Source: Locusta migratoria (Eukaryota; Arthropoda; Insecta; Orthoptera; Acrididae). Taken from it: 64,000 nucleotides of DNA. Every line of letters starts with the position of its first letter. The first letter of the stretch is position 1. The DNA lies in assembly GCA_026315105.1 (NCBI GenBank), contig CM048744.1, positions 659,683,676 through 659,747,675 on the forward strand. The letters run 5' to 3'. The notes under the pieces were generated by a model. The model was given only the letters and a program-made list of their open reading frames with translations, had not been told where the DNA came from and searched no databases. This document shows positions 51,446 to 63,179 of this stretch, in pieces. Position numbers and translations under genes: made by a program.

Positions 51446-52228
51446 TTTTTTTCTTAAACCCACTGTTCAGGTACCATACTGATCTAACGAAATGCTCGGA
51501 GCTGAAATAATGCATTCGCAGTTGATAGTAGTATCTCTTGATACCTCTCCCCTTCACCTAGGTTTTTGTATTTTATCGTTTTGTACAAATGCTAGAATAT
51601 TTTCCTTCGTCATACACTAGAATATTAGTTCCAAACCTGTGGCCCACGAAGGATGAAACATTTCAGACTGTTACTCGTTTTAATTATGTGTTATTCTTAT
51701 GTGGTCAGTCAATGATTTAATTTTCCAATAGAAATTTCTATTATTAAAGTACTGTTAATACTTATTGCTTTGGATTTTTCTAGCACGTTAAAAGTTTTGA
51801 TTAAAGTTTAATTTTATACTGACAGTTTATTTTTGTTAAGCTTTGTGGTCCCCGTGCACAACAAAACTTATCCCTGGTTGAAAAAGAATGGGAGCCACTG
51901 TACTGGCTGTCAGGTACAACTGTGACTATTGCCAGGATTTCTACCATCTTTCTAAAAATGGCATCAATATAGGGTATTTTATCCATTGTCATTCTGTACA
52001 ACTGCTGTTTCATGTCTCGCATGAATATACTGAAAGAATTCACACATTTTTGGTGACATTTTCACATGTATTCAGTTATTTCATTTCACGCCAGTTGAGC
52101 GTGAGCGGACGTAGGAGCTATGAACGACACATATTTGCACTAAGGAGAGGCAAAGCAAATAATGAGTAAGCATACATTTTTCATTTAGTCATTATTTGTG
52201 TATTTTCTGTAGTTCTAATCATTTCACG
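51446..52228. other. No recognised feature
   Basis: AT-rich with short frames (up to 93 codons). No gene signal. Confidence 0.3.
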
Positions 52229-52318
52229 GTAGCCACGATGGAATGGCAGAGCGCTCTAAGGCGCCTTGTTGCGGAGCGCGCAGTTGCTCCCCGTCGGAAG
52301 TTCCAGTCCTCCCTCACT

Positions 52319-52362
<44 letters not shown>

Positions 52363-52462
52363 TGTGTGTGTGGTTCTTAGATTAGTTTAAGTAGTTTGTA
52401 AGCCTAGGGACTGATAACCACAGTAGTTAAGTGCATTAGATTTACAAATATGTTAATTTGAA
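52229..52462 (+). mobile_element. SINE-B copy with a long (GT)n
   Basis: Head GAGCGCTCTAAGGCGCCTTG, B-box-like GGAAGTTCCAGTCCTCCC (one base changed), then (GT)n at 52321-52372, body GGGACTGATAACCACAGTAG. The microsatellite grew from the family's GTGTGTGT segment. Confidence 0.8.
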
Positions 52463-52752
52463 TTTAATTGCAATTAGTGGTTGACTTCTCTGTAGTGGAA
52501 ACCTTTAATACTGTTCTGTCTTCCATCTTCTCCTCTCTCCACTCTCTGATAATCACCTTTTCTTCCTCCTCCCTCTCCCTGACCATTTCCACTTTCCCTC
52601 GTACGTTCTTGAAGAATGAAGAACTTATTTCAAAACTTTCTAGTAACGATGGCAAGTGGCGATAAAGTTACTCATACAGAAAAGTAAGCGAAATAAGTAA
52701 GCCAATAAAAAAAGTTATTTACAGGCTTCGGTACAACTATGCTTATTTACAT
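52463..52752. other. Pyrimidine-rich spacer
   Basis: A TCC/TTC-rich run (52515-52600) gives mirrored 63- and 65-codon frames on opposite strands. Low-complexity, not coding. Confidence 0.3.
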
Positions 52753-52761
52753 TGGTGACAA

Positions 52762-52980
52762 AATCTTCAAATGTTTCTAAACCTGATGGACCAAACCGCT
52801 ATGGTCATCAGTCCCGAGATTTACAAACTACTTAATCTAACTTACACGAAAGATAACACAAACACACACACACACACACACACAGATACACGACCCAGGG
52901 AGGACTCGAACCTCCGGCGGCAACGGCCACCTAGTCCGTAGCATGACGCCTTAGACCACGCGACCATTCCACACGACCAC
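52762..52980 (-). mobile_element. SINE-B copy with (CA)n
   Basis: Inverted SINE-B (AATCTTCAAATGTTTCTAAA to GACCATTCCACACGACCAC) with (CA)n at 52859-52884. Duplication TGGTGACAA at 52753-52761 and 52981-52989. Confidence 0.85.
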
Positions 52981-52989
52981 TGGTGACAA

Positions 52990-53384
52990 CATCGTCGACC
53001 AAGCATTTTTGAATTGAAGTTGTCCGGTATGCGTGTGTTACTGCAAATAAAACATTTAAATATGAACGTCCCTAGATTGCAATTCACTAAACTTCCCTAT
53101 CGTGTGTCATTTCTACCATAGCACTTGACAGTACTCCAGTAAGAAGGTGGTTCCACGTCGATGTTCACCTATTATTGTTGGAGATTTTAATGCGTGGTAA
53201 GGAACGTAACATGAGGTTTATAATATGGAACCGTCTACCACTTTTAAAGTATTTAACCGAGCCACAAAAGGGCTTGCGACAATTGTTGTAACCGTGTCTT
53301 CCTATGCGGAAGTTAAACAGTGGAATGTGCAAGCACTCATTGGCAGTTGCCAGTGTGTGGCACATGGAATCTGCGACGGTCCGG
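52990..53384. other. No recognised feature
   Basis: Nothing identified. Confidence 0.25.
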
Positions 53385-53475
53385 GAGGGATACGCTGTTA
53401 GAGTAATGGTTAACCCGACCGCACGAGAAAAGTAGAGAAACGTGTTCGTGTCCCGGTCTGGCACAAATTTTCTTT
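53385..53475 (+). mobile_element. tRNA-headed SINE fragment (SINE-F)
   Basis: ATACGCTGTTAGAGTAATGG (D-arm), CACGAGAAAAGTAGAGAAAC and a T-arm-like GTTCGTGTCCCGGTCTGGCA, followed by CAAATTTTC. Head only. The end resembles the SINE-Thr junction, but the anticodon region differs. Confidence 0.45.
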
Positions 53476-53481
53476 TGTTAC

Positions 53482-53665
<184 letters not shown>

Positions 53666-53751
53666 TGTTTGTCACCTCATAGACCATTTCGTTGTGCGAA
53701 GAGTAATTTACCATGGTGAAAACTTAGTCTGCAGTGTAGTTACGCTGATTT

Positions 53752-54060
53752 GATTTTTCCTTGTAGATTAAAATTGTGTCCCGTGTCGACACTCGAAACG
53801 GGAACGGCATTGTTTCTACTGACGAATCCCGACTCCGGCGCTTTTAGTAGGACAGTGGTTCAAATTCACCTCATGCCATCCAGATTTAGGTTTTCCGTGA
53901 GTTCCCTAAATCACTCCTGGATAATTCCGGGATGGTTCTTTTCAAAGGGCATGGCCGATTGTCTTCCTCATTCTTACCCAAACCTCCGAGCGTAAGCTCC
54001 GTCTCTAACGACCATGCTGTCGACGGGACGTTAAATCCTAAAATTCCTTCCTTCCTTCAT
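53752..54060 (+). mobile_element. SINE-C copy, diverged
   Basis: SINE-C in the opposite orientation to most copies: T-arm-like GTGGTTCAAATTCACC, TTAGGTTTTCCGTGAGTTCC, CCGGGATGGTTCTTTTCAAA, TCCGTCTCTAACGACCATGC, GTCGACGGGACGTTAAATCC, ending in CCTTCCTTC. The head is poorly preserved, so the start is approximate. Confidence 0.7.
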
Positions 54061-54158
54061 CCTTCCGACTCTGGCTGCAGCACCATAATGGCCGCATTAG
54101 AGTATGGAGGCAGGGCGGTGAGACACTGTTGAACTGTAGCCTTGTGAAACGCCACACT

Positions 54159-54333
54159 GCCGGCCGCGGTGGCCAAGCGGTCTGCGTCGCGTCAGTCACG
54201 TTCTGCACGGCCACTATGGTCGGGGGGTTCGAAACCCCCATCGGGCATGAATATTTGTGCCGTCCTTACTATTAGCTAGTTCGTAAGTTCAGGAACTGAT
54301 GACCCCGTAGTTGAGTCAAACATTTGGATATTT
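54159..54333 (+). mobile_element. SINE-A copy with internal deletions
   Basis: GCCGGCCGCGGTGGCCAAGC head, B-box GGGGTTCGAAACCCCC, body shortened (TTCGTAAGTTCAGGAACTGA, TTGAGTCAAACATTTGGATA). The 13-base duplication GAAACGCCACACT lies at 54146-54158 and 54334-54346. Confidence 0.9.
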
Positions 54334-54419
54334 GAAACGCCACACTTGCCATACACCCGGTGTTAAGGTTTGGAGTGATATTGGATTACACACCTGCATC
54401 CCATAATACGCGTTGTCGG

Positions 54420-54624
54420 CCGCGGTGGAATGGCCGAGCGCTCTAAGGCGCCTTGCTGCGGAGCGCGCAGTTGCTCCCTGTCGAAGGTTCGACTCCTCCG
54501 TCGGGCATTGGTGTGTTTGTGTGTGCTGTCCATAGGTTAGTTTAAGTTAGTTTAAGTAGTTTGTAAGCCTAGGGACTGATAACCTCAGTAGTTAAGTCCC
54601 ATAGATTTATAAACATTTGATTTT
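54420..54624 (+). mobile_element. SINE-B reference copy
   Basis: The clearest full SINE-B: head CCGCGGTGGAATGGCCGAGC, GCTCTAAGGCGCCTTGCTGC, B-box AGGTTCGACTCCTCC, GGTGTGTTTGTGTGTGCTGT, body TTTAAGTAGTTTGTAAGCCT, GGGACTGATAACCTCAGTAG, tail TAAACATTTGATTTT. Duplication CGCRTTGTCGG (one mismatch) at 54409-54419 and 54625-54635. Confidence 0.9.
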
Positions 54625-54635
54625 CGCATTGTCGG

Positions 54636-55423
54636 TATACTAAACAACCAGCGTTATTCTCTGAAGTGTTGGAGCCAGAGGTCTCTACACATCCTGGATG
54701 TATGTCTCTGCTCTCTGAGCATAGAACCGCAGCGCGCCTACACATTCATGTTTTCCACATGATTTTGCATTACCCGCCATGTTGCAATTTGGCAGTTGAA
54801 TTACCATCTGTTTGTTCATGACAATTGTAACTAAGCGATGTAATAGTCTGATGAGTAAGCGGAATCGAAACGTATTTCGTTTTCGTGTTATAGTAACATC
54901 TCCAATGTGCCATGCTATAATTTTTGCAAGAAATGTAACATGAACGTCCATGGCTCCCACTGTTATTAAACTGACGCTGAACGTCCAGGCCGTGTTGGTT
55001 GGAGCCTATCGTCCCCCTATAGCACTGGAGCTTGCTTTCGGCCACACTACAACACGATAGTGCCCGACCTCACTTGACATGCAGTGTTGAAGGTTTCTTC
55101 GCCGATTATCGGATTGCATAACTTCGTTGGCCTCTCCGTTCTCCCAGCTGAAATGCCTGGTAGATGATTGCGGGACGATCACCCAGGATACACCACCCGC
55201 TGCTACACTTGAGCAACTCTGGCAATGTGTGTAAGCAGCAGGGCCTGGTATACCTTAACAACACACCCGGAACCTCATTTACTGAATGCCGTGGCGTGTA
55301 GCGGCGGTTATTGTCACTTAGATGTGCATTCAAATTGTAACAAATCCGATTTTTCCCTAACAAACTAATCACAAGCAAACTGAAACTTCCGTCACTTCCG
55401 ACGTAATCTGGTTGCAGGTTTAA
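54636..55423. other. No recognised gene
   Basis: Two overlapping 91-codon minus frames (54685-55045) and part of a 162-codon frame. None is recognised. The 162-codon frame continues into the SINE-C and is partly translated SINE. Confidence 0.3.
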
Positions 55424-55434
55424 ATGTTGTTCAC

Positions 55435-55688
55435 GGAAGGAAGGAAGCTTAGGGTTTAACGTCCCGTCGACAGCGTGGTCATTAGAGACGGAGCTTACGC
55501 TCAGATTTTTGAGGAAGGGAGGTGGGAGGAAATTGGCCGTGCCCTTTGAAAGGAACCATCCCGGCATTTGCCTGGAGTGATTTAGGGAAATCACGGAAAA
55601 CCTAAATCAGGGCGGCCGGAGGTAGATTTGAACCACCATCCTCCCGAATGCGAGTGCAGTGTTTTACCACTGCGCCACCTCGCTCGGT
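55435..55688 (-). mobile_element. SINE-C reference copy
   Basis: The most complete SINE-C: GGAAGGAAGCTTAGGGTTTA, TCATTAGAGACGGAGCTTAC, AAAGGAACCATCCCGGCATT, AAATCACGGAAAACCTAAAT, then a reversed tRNA-like head (GATTTGAACCACCATCCTCC, CGAATGCGAGTGCAGTGTTT, CCACTGCGCCACCTCGCTCG). The 11-base duplication ATGTTGTTCAC lies at 55424-55434 and 55689-55699. Confidence 0.9.
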
Positions 55689-55699
55689 ATGTTGTTCAC

Positions 55700-56691
55700 A
55701 ACGACGTCGCCATGATTCCTTGTCTACTGCGGACGCTTCTTTAGGAGCCTGCTTTGATAACTGGTGCTATGTTCTTCCACTAAAACGGCAACCGTGTCTC
55801 ATCCATTATCACAATCGATGAAAAATAAGTGACATTCATACCATCATCAGCGTCTATCTTGCCTGACTATAGACGCAGCGTGCAGCCTTCTAAATGCGTT
55901 CGCGGCACCCACTTGAAGGACACTTTTTTGCATTTTCAAGCCCTCAAATGTTTGTAAATCTATTGGATCAAAATTATATGGTCACCAGTACCTAGACTTA
56001 CAATCTACTTAATGTAAATTACGATAAGAACAACGCACACACACACACACATACACACACACACACACACCCATGACCGAGGAAGGACGCGAACCATCGG
56101 AGAGAACGGTCGCCCAGTCCGTAACAAGACGCCTTAGACCACGCTGCCATTCCACGCTGTTTCAAGTCCTCATACAGTATTGTGTGCACAGAACCCCCGG
56201 AAATGCCAACTTTGGAGACGATGTGCTTCAAAGACCTTCGGTGATCCTGCAAAACAATTTTCTTCGTCATCATCATGGCGTCTGTCCGGCTGGTGGGAGG
56301 CCGAGATTCTCTTGGCGTGATGTCATACGACAATCTGCCTGCTCTTAACTGTCGCACGCAGGAATGCACACTGGGCCCAAGCATGGCACCACCACCACAT
56401 GTCTCACTCAACTGGAGAAGAATTTCACTCGGTGCTACAACAATCAAATGGAGAAAACCAATGATTACACGCTCTTCTTGTGCGGAGAACGTCGCCATTT
56501 TAAGTATCAATAACAGCGCCAACTCTCCCCGCTGCCCCTGAAGTTCTATGTGCCATACAGTGCTGCCATCACTATCACGCAGTCACAATGTATATATGCG
56601 TGGGTAGTTTAAAATAAACCTCATGCTTCTATGAGTATTCAGTCACGAGGGTAAAACATCGGAGGTGTTATAACTTGAATGCACCTCGTAC
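55700..56691 (-). mobile_element. mariner-like element with nested SINE-B
   Basis: The minus-strand reading from the 5' tip (GAGGTGCATTCAAGTTATAA near 56691) gives FSAQEERVIIGFLHLIVVAP, LSETCGGGAMLGPSVHSCVR, TKKIVLQDHRRSLKHIVSKV, GISGGSVHTILYEDLK, a SINE-B, then HTKRVLQVGAAN-type text and a degenerate DETRLPF region near 55790. 3' end lost near 55700. Same lineage as 30605 and 47958. Confidence 0.75.
55947..56159 (-). mobile_element. SINE-B copy nested in mariner
   Basis: Inverted SINE-B with (AC)n at 56036-56072, reversed B-box-like GGACGCGAACCATCGG and head CCAGTCCGTAACAAGACGCC. The target TTTCAAGYCCTCA is duplicated at 55934-55946 and 56160-56172 (one mismatch), within the mariner's EDLK codons. 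Confidence 0.85.
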
Positions 56692-57305
56692 TGTCGTCAA
56701 CTTTTGAAGAGCAGCGAGGGTAGTTTGACATGGTAAGCCAAAGGGAAAAAACAGAGTGATATTCACAGGGACACGCATGTAGTGTGTCGGGATGACTGTA
56801 TAGATCGTAGCAATGTCTTCAGGAGGTGAGCATTCTTCCAAGAGAGCTGTTTGAACTGTAGTGATTGACCACGCTCTGACGGCAGGTAACATCTGTAAAC
56901 CTACACAATATCGGAGCCACTGAGGCAGCAAGTTTGTACAACTGCGAAACTTTTCGCAGTATTTCAATATTTCCTATGGCGCGGAATACGATAATGTTCA
57001 TCGTTATTTGAAGTCCGTGCTCGCTGAATTCCTCAGAACCTAAAAGAAAATAACTTGGGCCTGCTACAGATGACAAGCTTGAATGACTTAATTTCTGAAA
57101 TAAATCGTCACTAGTGGTGAGTCGGGAACGTTCCACTACAAGTCTAAAAACAAGCAGGCCTTTATGGAGTAGAAAGGTAGGGTCCCCCCAATGACTCATT
57201 CTGCTAGGAAACTGCTTGTGATATATTGTTTGGGTAGGCCCAGGATATTACTGGTGGACTTTGCTGGACACAGGAGTACTGCTAATGCTGCATCCTACAT
57301 TAAAT
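56692..57305. repeat. Repeat X copy 2, inverted relative to copy 1
   Basis: Matches 47330-47957 in reverse complement, with extra or missing blocks. It adjoins the 5' tip of the mariner at 56691 exactly as copy 1 adjoins 47958. The far end is cut by another mariner at 57308. A 126-codon and a 99-codon minus frame cross it; neither protein is recognised. Confidence 0.65.
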
Positions 57306-57307
57306 GC

Positions 57308-57740
57308 AGAAAATGAATGATTACATTGTCTTTTTGTGCTGAGAACGTCGCCATTTTAAGTATCAGTAACAGTCCTAACTCTCTCCGCTACCGCTAGAAT
57401 TCTATTTGCCGTAGCCGGCCGCGGTGGCCGAGGTGACTGAGGCGCTCCAGTCACGGTCAGCACGGCCACTACGGTCGGGGGTTCGAATCCCCCCTCGGGC
57501 ATGGATATTTGTGCCGTCCTAGTTCGTAAGTAGTTCATAAGTAGTTTGTAAGTTTAGGGACTGATGACCCCGTAGTTAAGTCCCATAAGCTTAACAAACA
57601 TTTGAACATTTGCCGTAAGTGCTGTGGAACACACATTCGCAACTATCTCGCGCTTATTTTAAAGAAACGACATGTTCTATCAGTACCTGTACCCGAAAGA
57701 GGAAAAGTCCAATAATTTGAATTTACCTCGTAACGCTGAC
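57308..57740 (-). mobile_element. mariner-like 5' fragment with nested SINE-A
   Basis: AATGATTACATTGTCTTTTT and GAGAACGTCGCCATTTTAAG match 56460-56500. The 5' tip is CAATAATTTGAATTTACCTC near 57735. A SINE-A interrupts it. Only the 5' end of the element is present. Confidence 0.7.
57414..57607 (+). mobile_element. SINE-A copy nested in mariner
   Basis: GCCGGCCGCGGTGGCCGAGG head, GGGGGTTCGAATCCCCCC, standard body. Duplication ATTTGCCGTA at 57404-57413 and 57608-57617. Confidence 0.9.
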
Positions 57741-58037
57741 TACAATCAATACTGATTTCGCCATCTCCCACATTTTACGTGGGGTAGGGCAGGTGTATTT
57801 TCAATGATGTGATATTTGTGAAACGTGTTACCTCCAAAATAAATTTGGCTGTAATGTATTCGCTCCTTCTCAGTGTGGCATTTTAGATGAAAAGCAGTGT
57901 ATAAACATGCGAACATTTTTCAACCTAAGCGTTGGTGTTTTCTTCGTTTTTAAGCACTGCAGTGGCGTGTGAAATACCGAGCTGGTGAAGAGTTACAGTG
58001 GAGTGCAGCGACGTATCACAGCAGAATTTTTTATTGC
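57741..58037. other. No recognised feature
   Basis: AT-rich lead-in to the CpG-rich patch. Confidence 0.25.
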
Positions 58038-58270
58038 CCGGCCTGAAGGGGCCACAGGAGAACGGTGACAGGAGTAAAGTCCGAGGCGAGCCCTCCACCG
58101 TGGCCAGGCGCCGTCGTAAAACCAGCCGGCGGCGGGGAGGGACTTCTATGACGTCACGGCGAGACGCAGCGGCGGGGAGGGCGGCGGGCGCTATCGAACG
58201 CAGGCGGCGACGTCACTGCTCACCACGTCACTCCTAGCCGCGCCCGTGGAAACGCCTCCTAGCGTCCTAG
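58038..58270. promoter_or_regulatory. CpG-rich patch with three CRE-like half or full sites; possible promoter
   Basis: High CpG density with ATGACGTCACGG (58149-58160), GCGACGTCACTGC (about 58208) and CACGTCACTCC (about 58224), plus a GC-box-like GGGGAGGGCGG (58174). A 79-codon Arg-rich frame at 57998-58237 is probably a composition artefact. Promoter activity is inferred; no downstream gene is identified. Confidence 0.35.
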
Positions 58271-58411
58271 TGCTCGCCTCTCTACACACAATTTTGAGAA
58301 CGCTCTGCAATAGGGATAGCGGCAGTCATGGAGGTGTTTCTATATACTGGTCATAAGTTGGTAACGCATCAGTTTTTCGTAGCCAATTGGATGGCAGTAT
58401 TACATAACGAA
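58271..58411. other. Unassigned spacer
   Basis: Nothing recognised. Confidence 0.2.
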
Positions 58412-58540
58412 TGAAGGAAGCAAGCATTAGGGACGGACCTCAAACTCGAATATTTGGGGAATGGTGGAGAAGGAAATCGATCGTGTCTTTCGAAAGGAAG
58501 CAACCAGGAATTTGCCTGGAGATATATAGGTAAATCACGG
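58412..58540 (-). mobile_element. SINE-C fragment, old
   Basis: GAAGGAAGCAAGCATTAGGG, GAAGGAAATCGATCGTGTCT, TTCGAAAGGAAGCAACCAGG, AATTTGCCTGGAGATATATA match the SINE-C body. The tRNA-like head is missing. Confidence 0.55.
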
Positions 58541-59544
58541 TGTGGTGTCGCACAAGTCTGAAGTGCGCGCCAGGTACTTTTTCCGCGCGCCGCCATGCAA
58601 GCACGGCGCGGCGTTCTTAAGGCGTCAGCCACGAGCACCCTCTGCTGCAACCCCGCTCGTGGCCACCACTGAACTACAGTCTATCACAGACAGTCACGAA
58701 ACTCTCTAGGAAAAAATTGCAATTGAAGCGATACTAGCACTCCAAGCGGCCAGTAGGGAGTAACAGTGGAATGGCACGATAAAAACTGAGAAGTTGCCGT
58801 TTTTAATACTGTTGAGTTCATATTTCCTAGTCACTGAACGTTGCTGTGAACTTTCTAATACAAATATGAAAACATCATTAAAGTATATCACTGCTTCTGT
58901 TAGTGGCAGTCTACAATAACGAATTGTCAATGCATTGTAATTCATACAGTTCAAAATACCTGAGTCGTAATCATATCGTCCAAAAACATTTTGAAAGCAG
59001 AAATAAATCGCAACCTGATATGCTGAAGTATAAAAGTAACTTATTATGATTATGTTCGCGTGCGCGGTACGTACTGACAAGTTGCATGAGTTTTGTTTTA
59101 GCGGATTTCGGACATTGTAATATTTTCAAAACTGTACACATTTTTACGATTTAGGAGACAAGACTCTATATCACCTTTGAACCACCTTTTCACCTTGTCC
59201 TTGCTTCTGTGCCTTTCGTGTACCTACATTTTTTTAGTTACTTGGTAGGCATCAAACCGAATATCTTCAATAATGTGTCGTCCTAATATTAATAGTTTAT
59301 ATGTGGGCATATTATTTATTTGCAGCTACGCATTCACTTTATCAAACTAGTAAAATGTGTTGGTATAAAGGCTTATAAAGGCTTATCATTTTTGTGAAAC
59401 TGAGGTACGAAACTAAGCAGGCTCTACTGTAATAGTTGGTTAACTGCTACTGGAAGCATTTAGACATTAGTTTTGTACAGCAGTAATATTTTAAAATAGT
59501 GGTCAAGCATTTTCGATTCTGATTAAGATACCTAGGAGAACCGG
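58541..59544. other. No recognised gene
   Basis: A 124-codon minus frame (58706-59080), rich in Phe/Tyr/Ile/Ser, lacks any family resemblance and lies in AT-rich DNA. I treat it as chance. The rest is featureless. Confidence 0.3.
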
Positions 59545-59625
59545 CGGCAACGAGACACAAAACACGGTAAACCTACTTCGGGGTGGCTGGAGATGGATTT
59601 GAACCATATACGAGTCCAATGTGTA
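59545..59625 (-). mobile_element. SINE-C head fragment, old
   Basis: AACACGGTAAACCTACTTCG, GGATTTGAACCATATACGAG, TCCAATGTGTATAACG correspond to the end of the SINE-C body and its reversed tRNA-like head. Short and diverged. Confidence 0.4.
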
Positions 59626-60114
59626 TAACGAAAGAGATGCAAGAAAAGGGGCAGTGAATTTCTACGCTGAAATTGAAGTTTGTTGTTGTTCGGTGTATAT
59701 TTGTTGGAATATTTTTAAGAATAGCGAGGTTTTCTTGAGACTAGTGGGTTTTTGCTGTGATTAGGCTCCGCATTCTAAGAAGTGCAATTAATTGATTCCT
59801 CTTGTTCAGCACGTTTCTTACGAATATGTCAGCATTTTCGAGGATGTGGTTAGGCAGGAACCCAAAAACAGTTACACTGCTGTAGAACACGTCGTCTGCC
59901 TCTTGATCAATAGTGCCAAAATTGATACATTCAACTAAATAACCAGATATAACAATTACTACCAATTTCAAATGAAAAGGAGCCACAGAAAGTGTGGGGG
60001 AGGCATACCAAAGGCCGCGTGTCACAGAGCATGCAACAGTTCGTTTAAAGAAACTGCCTACACTACACGTGATCTCCCACTTTCCAAGTATTTCTACATT
60101 TTGTGAGATCCTCA
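59626..60114. other. Diverged LINE-related sequence possible
   Basis: The minus frame 59741-60115 contains FKRTVACSVTRGLWYASPTL SVAPFHLKLVVIVISGYLVE, faintly like the reverse translation of the LINE thumb region on the other strand (compare the shadow frames opposite other LINE copies). It is therefore probably the upstream part of the LINE at 60115. Confidence 0.35.
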
Positions 60115-60505
60115 CCAGATGGGACTGACGAAGGAATTAGAAAAAAATCAGGGGTGAGCAGCTCATATTGTATTATCGCGACATAGGGGAGAGAGTGTCA
60201 CCGGAATTATGATCGAATTGGTGAGGAAGCTATTAAAAGAAAGCAGCTATTTGTTGCGGCGAGATCTAGCTACGCATTTTTTTCACCGACTTTTTCCTCC
60301 GAATGTGAATACATTTCATTGGAACTCACCTACATAGGGAGACATGATCATCATAATAAAATAAGAGAAATCAATGTAAAACGGAAAGGTACAGGTGTTC
60401 CTTTTTCCCGCGCGCTGTTAGAGAATGGAACGGTAGAGTAATAGTCTGAAAGTGGTTCCATGTACCCTCTGGCAGGCATTGAAAAGTGTATATAAATAAA
60501 TGAAA
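60115..60505 (+). mobile_element. Diverged LINE copy (copy 9)
   Basis: Same lineage as 21282: GGGACTGACGAAGGAATTAG (MGLTKELEK), SRHRGESVTGIM, LKESSYLLRRDLAT, then a 3' UTR with GGTTCCATGTACCCTCTGGC. The last 3' tail bases (GTATATAAATAAATG) differ from the GTAGAT tails. Confidence 0.7.
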
Positions 60506-62247
60506 GTCTTCCATTCCTACCAGTATTTGAGGCAAACGTAGTACGCCACAGTCCCAATTATAGACTTTTACACAGAATTATTGTTATCGGAAAGAAGATT
60601 ACTACCAGCATTTTAAAACATCTCCCTGTTTAGAAGAACGTCGTTAAAACAAGGAAAAATTATTCTCAGCAGTTATCGCCTAGGAAAAAGGCAACTTCTT
60701 ACTGTTACGTGAGCAAGGGGACAATCAGAATAGACTAAATAAAATTATTTTACACTAAATTATGAAAGAATCTTGCCAAGACATGAACTGGGTCATTTAT
60801 CAGTCATACGTCATATTACCCAATGTCTGCTCCTCGCCTATTCCGTTTCTCCCATGTCTTCCCTATCTCTTCCTATTTGTAATACATTGCCTCACTCACA
60901 AATCGACCTTACAACGCTGTTGAGGTTTTGTCTCTGCTCCCTCGTCTTTCACGTATTCATCTGTTATTGTTATTAATCTCCCACGTAACACTAAAGATAA
61001 ATCCAGCAGTGGTTCTTTATCAGACAGTAATAAAAAATTTCCTTCAGAATAACTTCGTCGTTCGTTATATTACCGATGTATTTGCTATACAACATGTGAC
61101 AGCAACTTTCGAAGACAAGTTCCTCAGTCGTGTAATTTGAACAACAATCGTTGGATACATTGTTCCAGGAGGAAAGCATGTAAAATATTTAGCAGCGAAT
61201 GAAAATTATGACATGAGAAGAAAAAGTCGATCTTTTTCGGATATTAAATGTATCGTACAAAGACAGGGAACAAACGAAAAAAAATCCAGTAAAGCCTGTC
61301 GACGTCAGCTCTGACAAGCCGAATGGACACAGAAAGTACAGGTTTATTAGGCGGATGGATTATAAATATATCGCCAAAATTTCAGAGACATCGTAAATCA
61401 ATATTTCTGCATATAAAAAAAACCTTAGTTATTATATTGGAACATGACAACCTTTTCTCCAAAACAGAATGAAGCAAGAGCGTCAAATATTTATAGTTTC
61501 ATGAATGTCGACGAAGAAAGAATTTAAGTGGAATGGTGCATTACTCTCATAACCCGCAGACATTCACATTACTGACTATTTAGAGAGTTCTGACTATTTA
61601 GCTAAAACGTAAAACTGGCTGCTGAAGAATCAATATTGCCGCAGAGAGTCACTGTATTGTGCGTAAAAGCTAGCAACTAAAATAATTTTGCTCAAAGTCA
61701 AGGGGCGGACGGTCTGCGGGGGAAATGTTGCAAGGTAAAACCTTTCAGCGTATGAAAGGCCGGAAAATGAATCTAGCATCCGTAGCAACACACTAGCAGA
61801 TGACGAGCGACGAGCAAGCGTAGTGCCTGCTCGATGGGGCGCGCAGAGCACAGTCAAATGTGTACACAACCGCACGCGCGAACAACAGAGCTAATCAAGA
61901 GACTAAAGGAGAGGAACAAAAGACTCCACAGAATACAGAAACAAAACCATTCACTGCATTGAAACGGTAACAGTAGATATTCATTAATGGCATCTTTCCC
62001 CCCTAGATGGCAACCATAGGCTCGCCAAATACTTCAGCCGTAGGTCGACGCCCATCTCACAATAATAAATTACCGGTTTGAGGTATAACGCTACTCTGCT
62101 TATAAAAGCAGTGTAAGACGGGAATTATAAGCTACAAATCCGCACTGCTCATAGATCAGACGGAACTTCTAAAACGCCAAAGCAGTAGATTTTATTGTGC
62201 GATCTGTGCCATTTGATAAGAACCAGACTTACAATAGAAAGCAAAAA
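60506..62247. other. No recognised gene (1.7 kb)
   Basis: AT-rich with short frames (up to 81 codons). No repeat shared with the rest of the window was spotted. Slightly GC-richer at 61690-61870. This is the longest blank in the window. Confidence 0.3.
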
Positions 62248-62993
62248 TCTGAATAAGATATCACTATAGTGTAAAAATTGGCAATTGACTCTAAATAATG
62301 AGAAGTGTGAAGTCGTCCACATGAGTACGAAAAGAAATCCGTTATACTTTGTTTACAAGATAAATGAATCAAACGTGAAGGCCGTAAACTCCACAAAATA
62401 TCTAGGAATTACTATTACTTCAGACTTAAACCGGAAAGAACACGTAGATAATGTGGGAAAGGCGAACCAGAGACTGCGTTTTATTGGCAGAACCCTTAAA
62501 AGATGCAACAGAACTACTAAAGAGACTGCATACACTACGCTTGTCCGTCCTTTTTTGGAGTACTGCTGCCCAGTGTGGGATCCTTATCAGGTGGGTTTGA
62601 CGGATGACGTCGAAAGAGTTCAAAGAAGGGCAGCTTGTTTTGTATTGTCACGATGTAGAGGAGAAAGCGTCACGAAAATGATACAGGACCTAGGATGGGA
62701 ATAATTACAACAACGGCGCTTATCGCTGCGGCGTGGTCTACTTACGAAACTCCAATCACCAACATTCTCCTCCGAATGCGAAAATATATTGTTGACTCCC
62801 ACCTACATAGGTAGAAATGATCATCGGAATAAAATACGAGAAATCAGAGCTCTAACGGAGAGATTCAGATGTTCTTTCTTCCCGCGCGCTATTCGAGAGT
62901 GGAATGGGAGATGAATAGTAATAAAGATTCGATGAACCCTCTGTCAGGCACTTAAATGTGATTTGCAGAGTATCCCATGTAGATGTAGATGTA
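62248..62993 (+). mobile_element. LINE (CR1/jockey-like) 3' fragment (copy 10)
   Basis: Starts ATCTGAATAAGATATCACTA and ends with CATGTAGATGTAGATGT. The ORF 62285-62704 is open for 139 codons (MTLNNEKCEVVHMSTKRNPL to IQDLGWE), with one codon deleted in VDNVVGKA, then a stop. The FADD box is upstream of the truncation. Confidence 0.85.
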
Positions 62994-63169
62994 AAAATAG
63001 AATTTCCCTGCACATGCGTCGTTTTATATTTTCTCAAGACGTAACAAGTCGCATCAACAGGGATAAAAGCATAAAAAAACTATGGCTTAAAACACAGGAA
63101 CGTGCCTTGCTTAGCTGATATCATTAAGCTGAGAGGATCCCGCTGGAAATCGTCTTAACCCATAGACTT
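62994..63169. other. Short unassigned spacer
   Basis: Nothing recognised. Confidence 0.2.
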
Positions 63170-63179
63170 TCAAGGTGGT

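Noticed and set aside
55106..55594. A 162-codon minus-strand gene
   Set aside because: The N-terminal third is a translated SINE-C. The remainder is unrecognised and probably chance.
58706..59080. A 124-codon minus-strand gene
   Set aside because: AT-rich low-information frame with no domain, promoter or homologue that I recognise.
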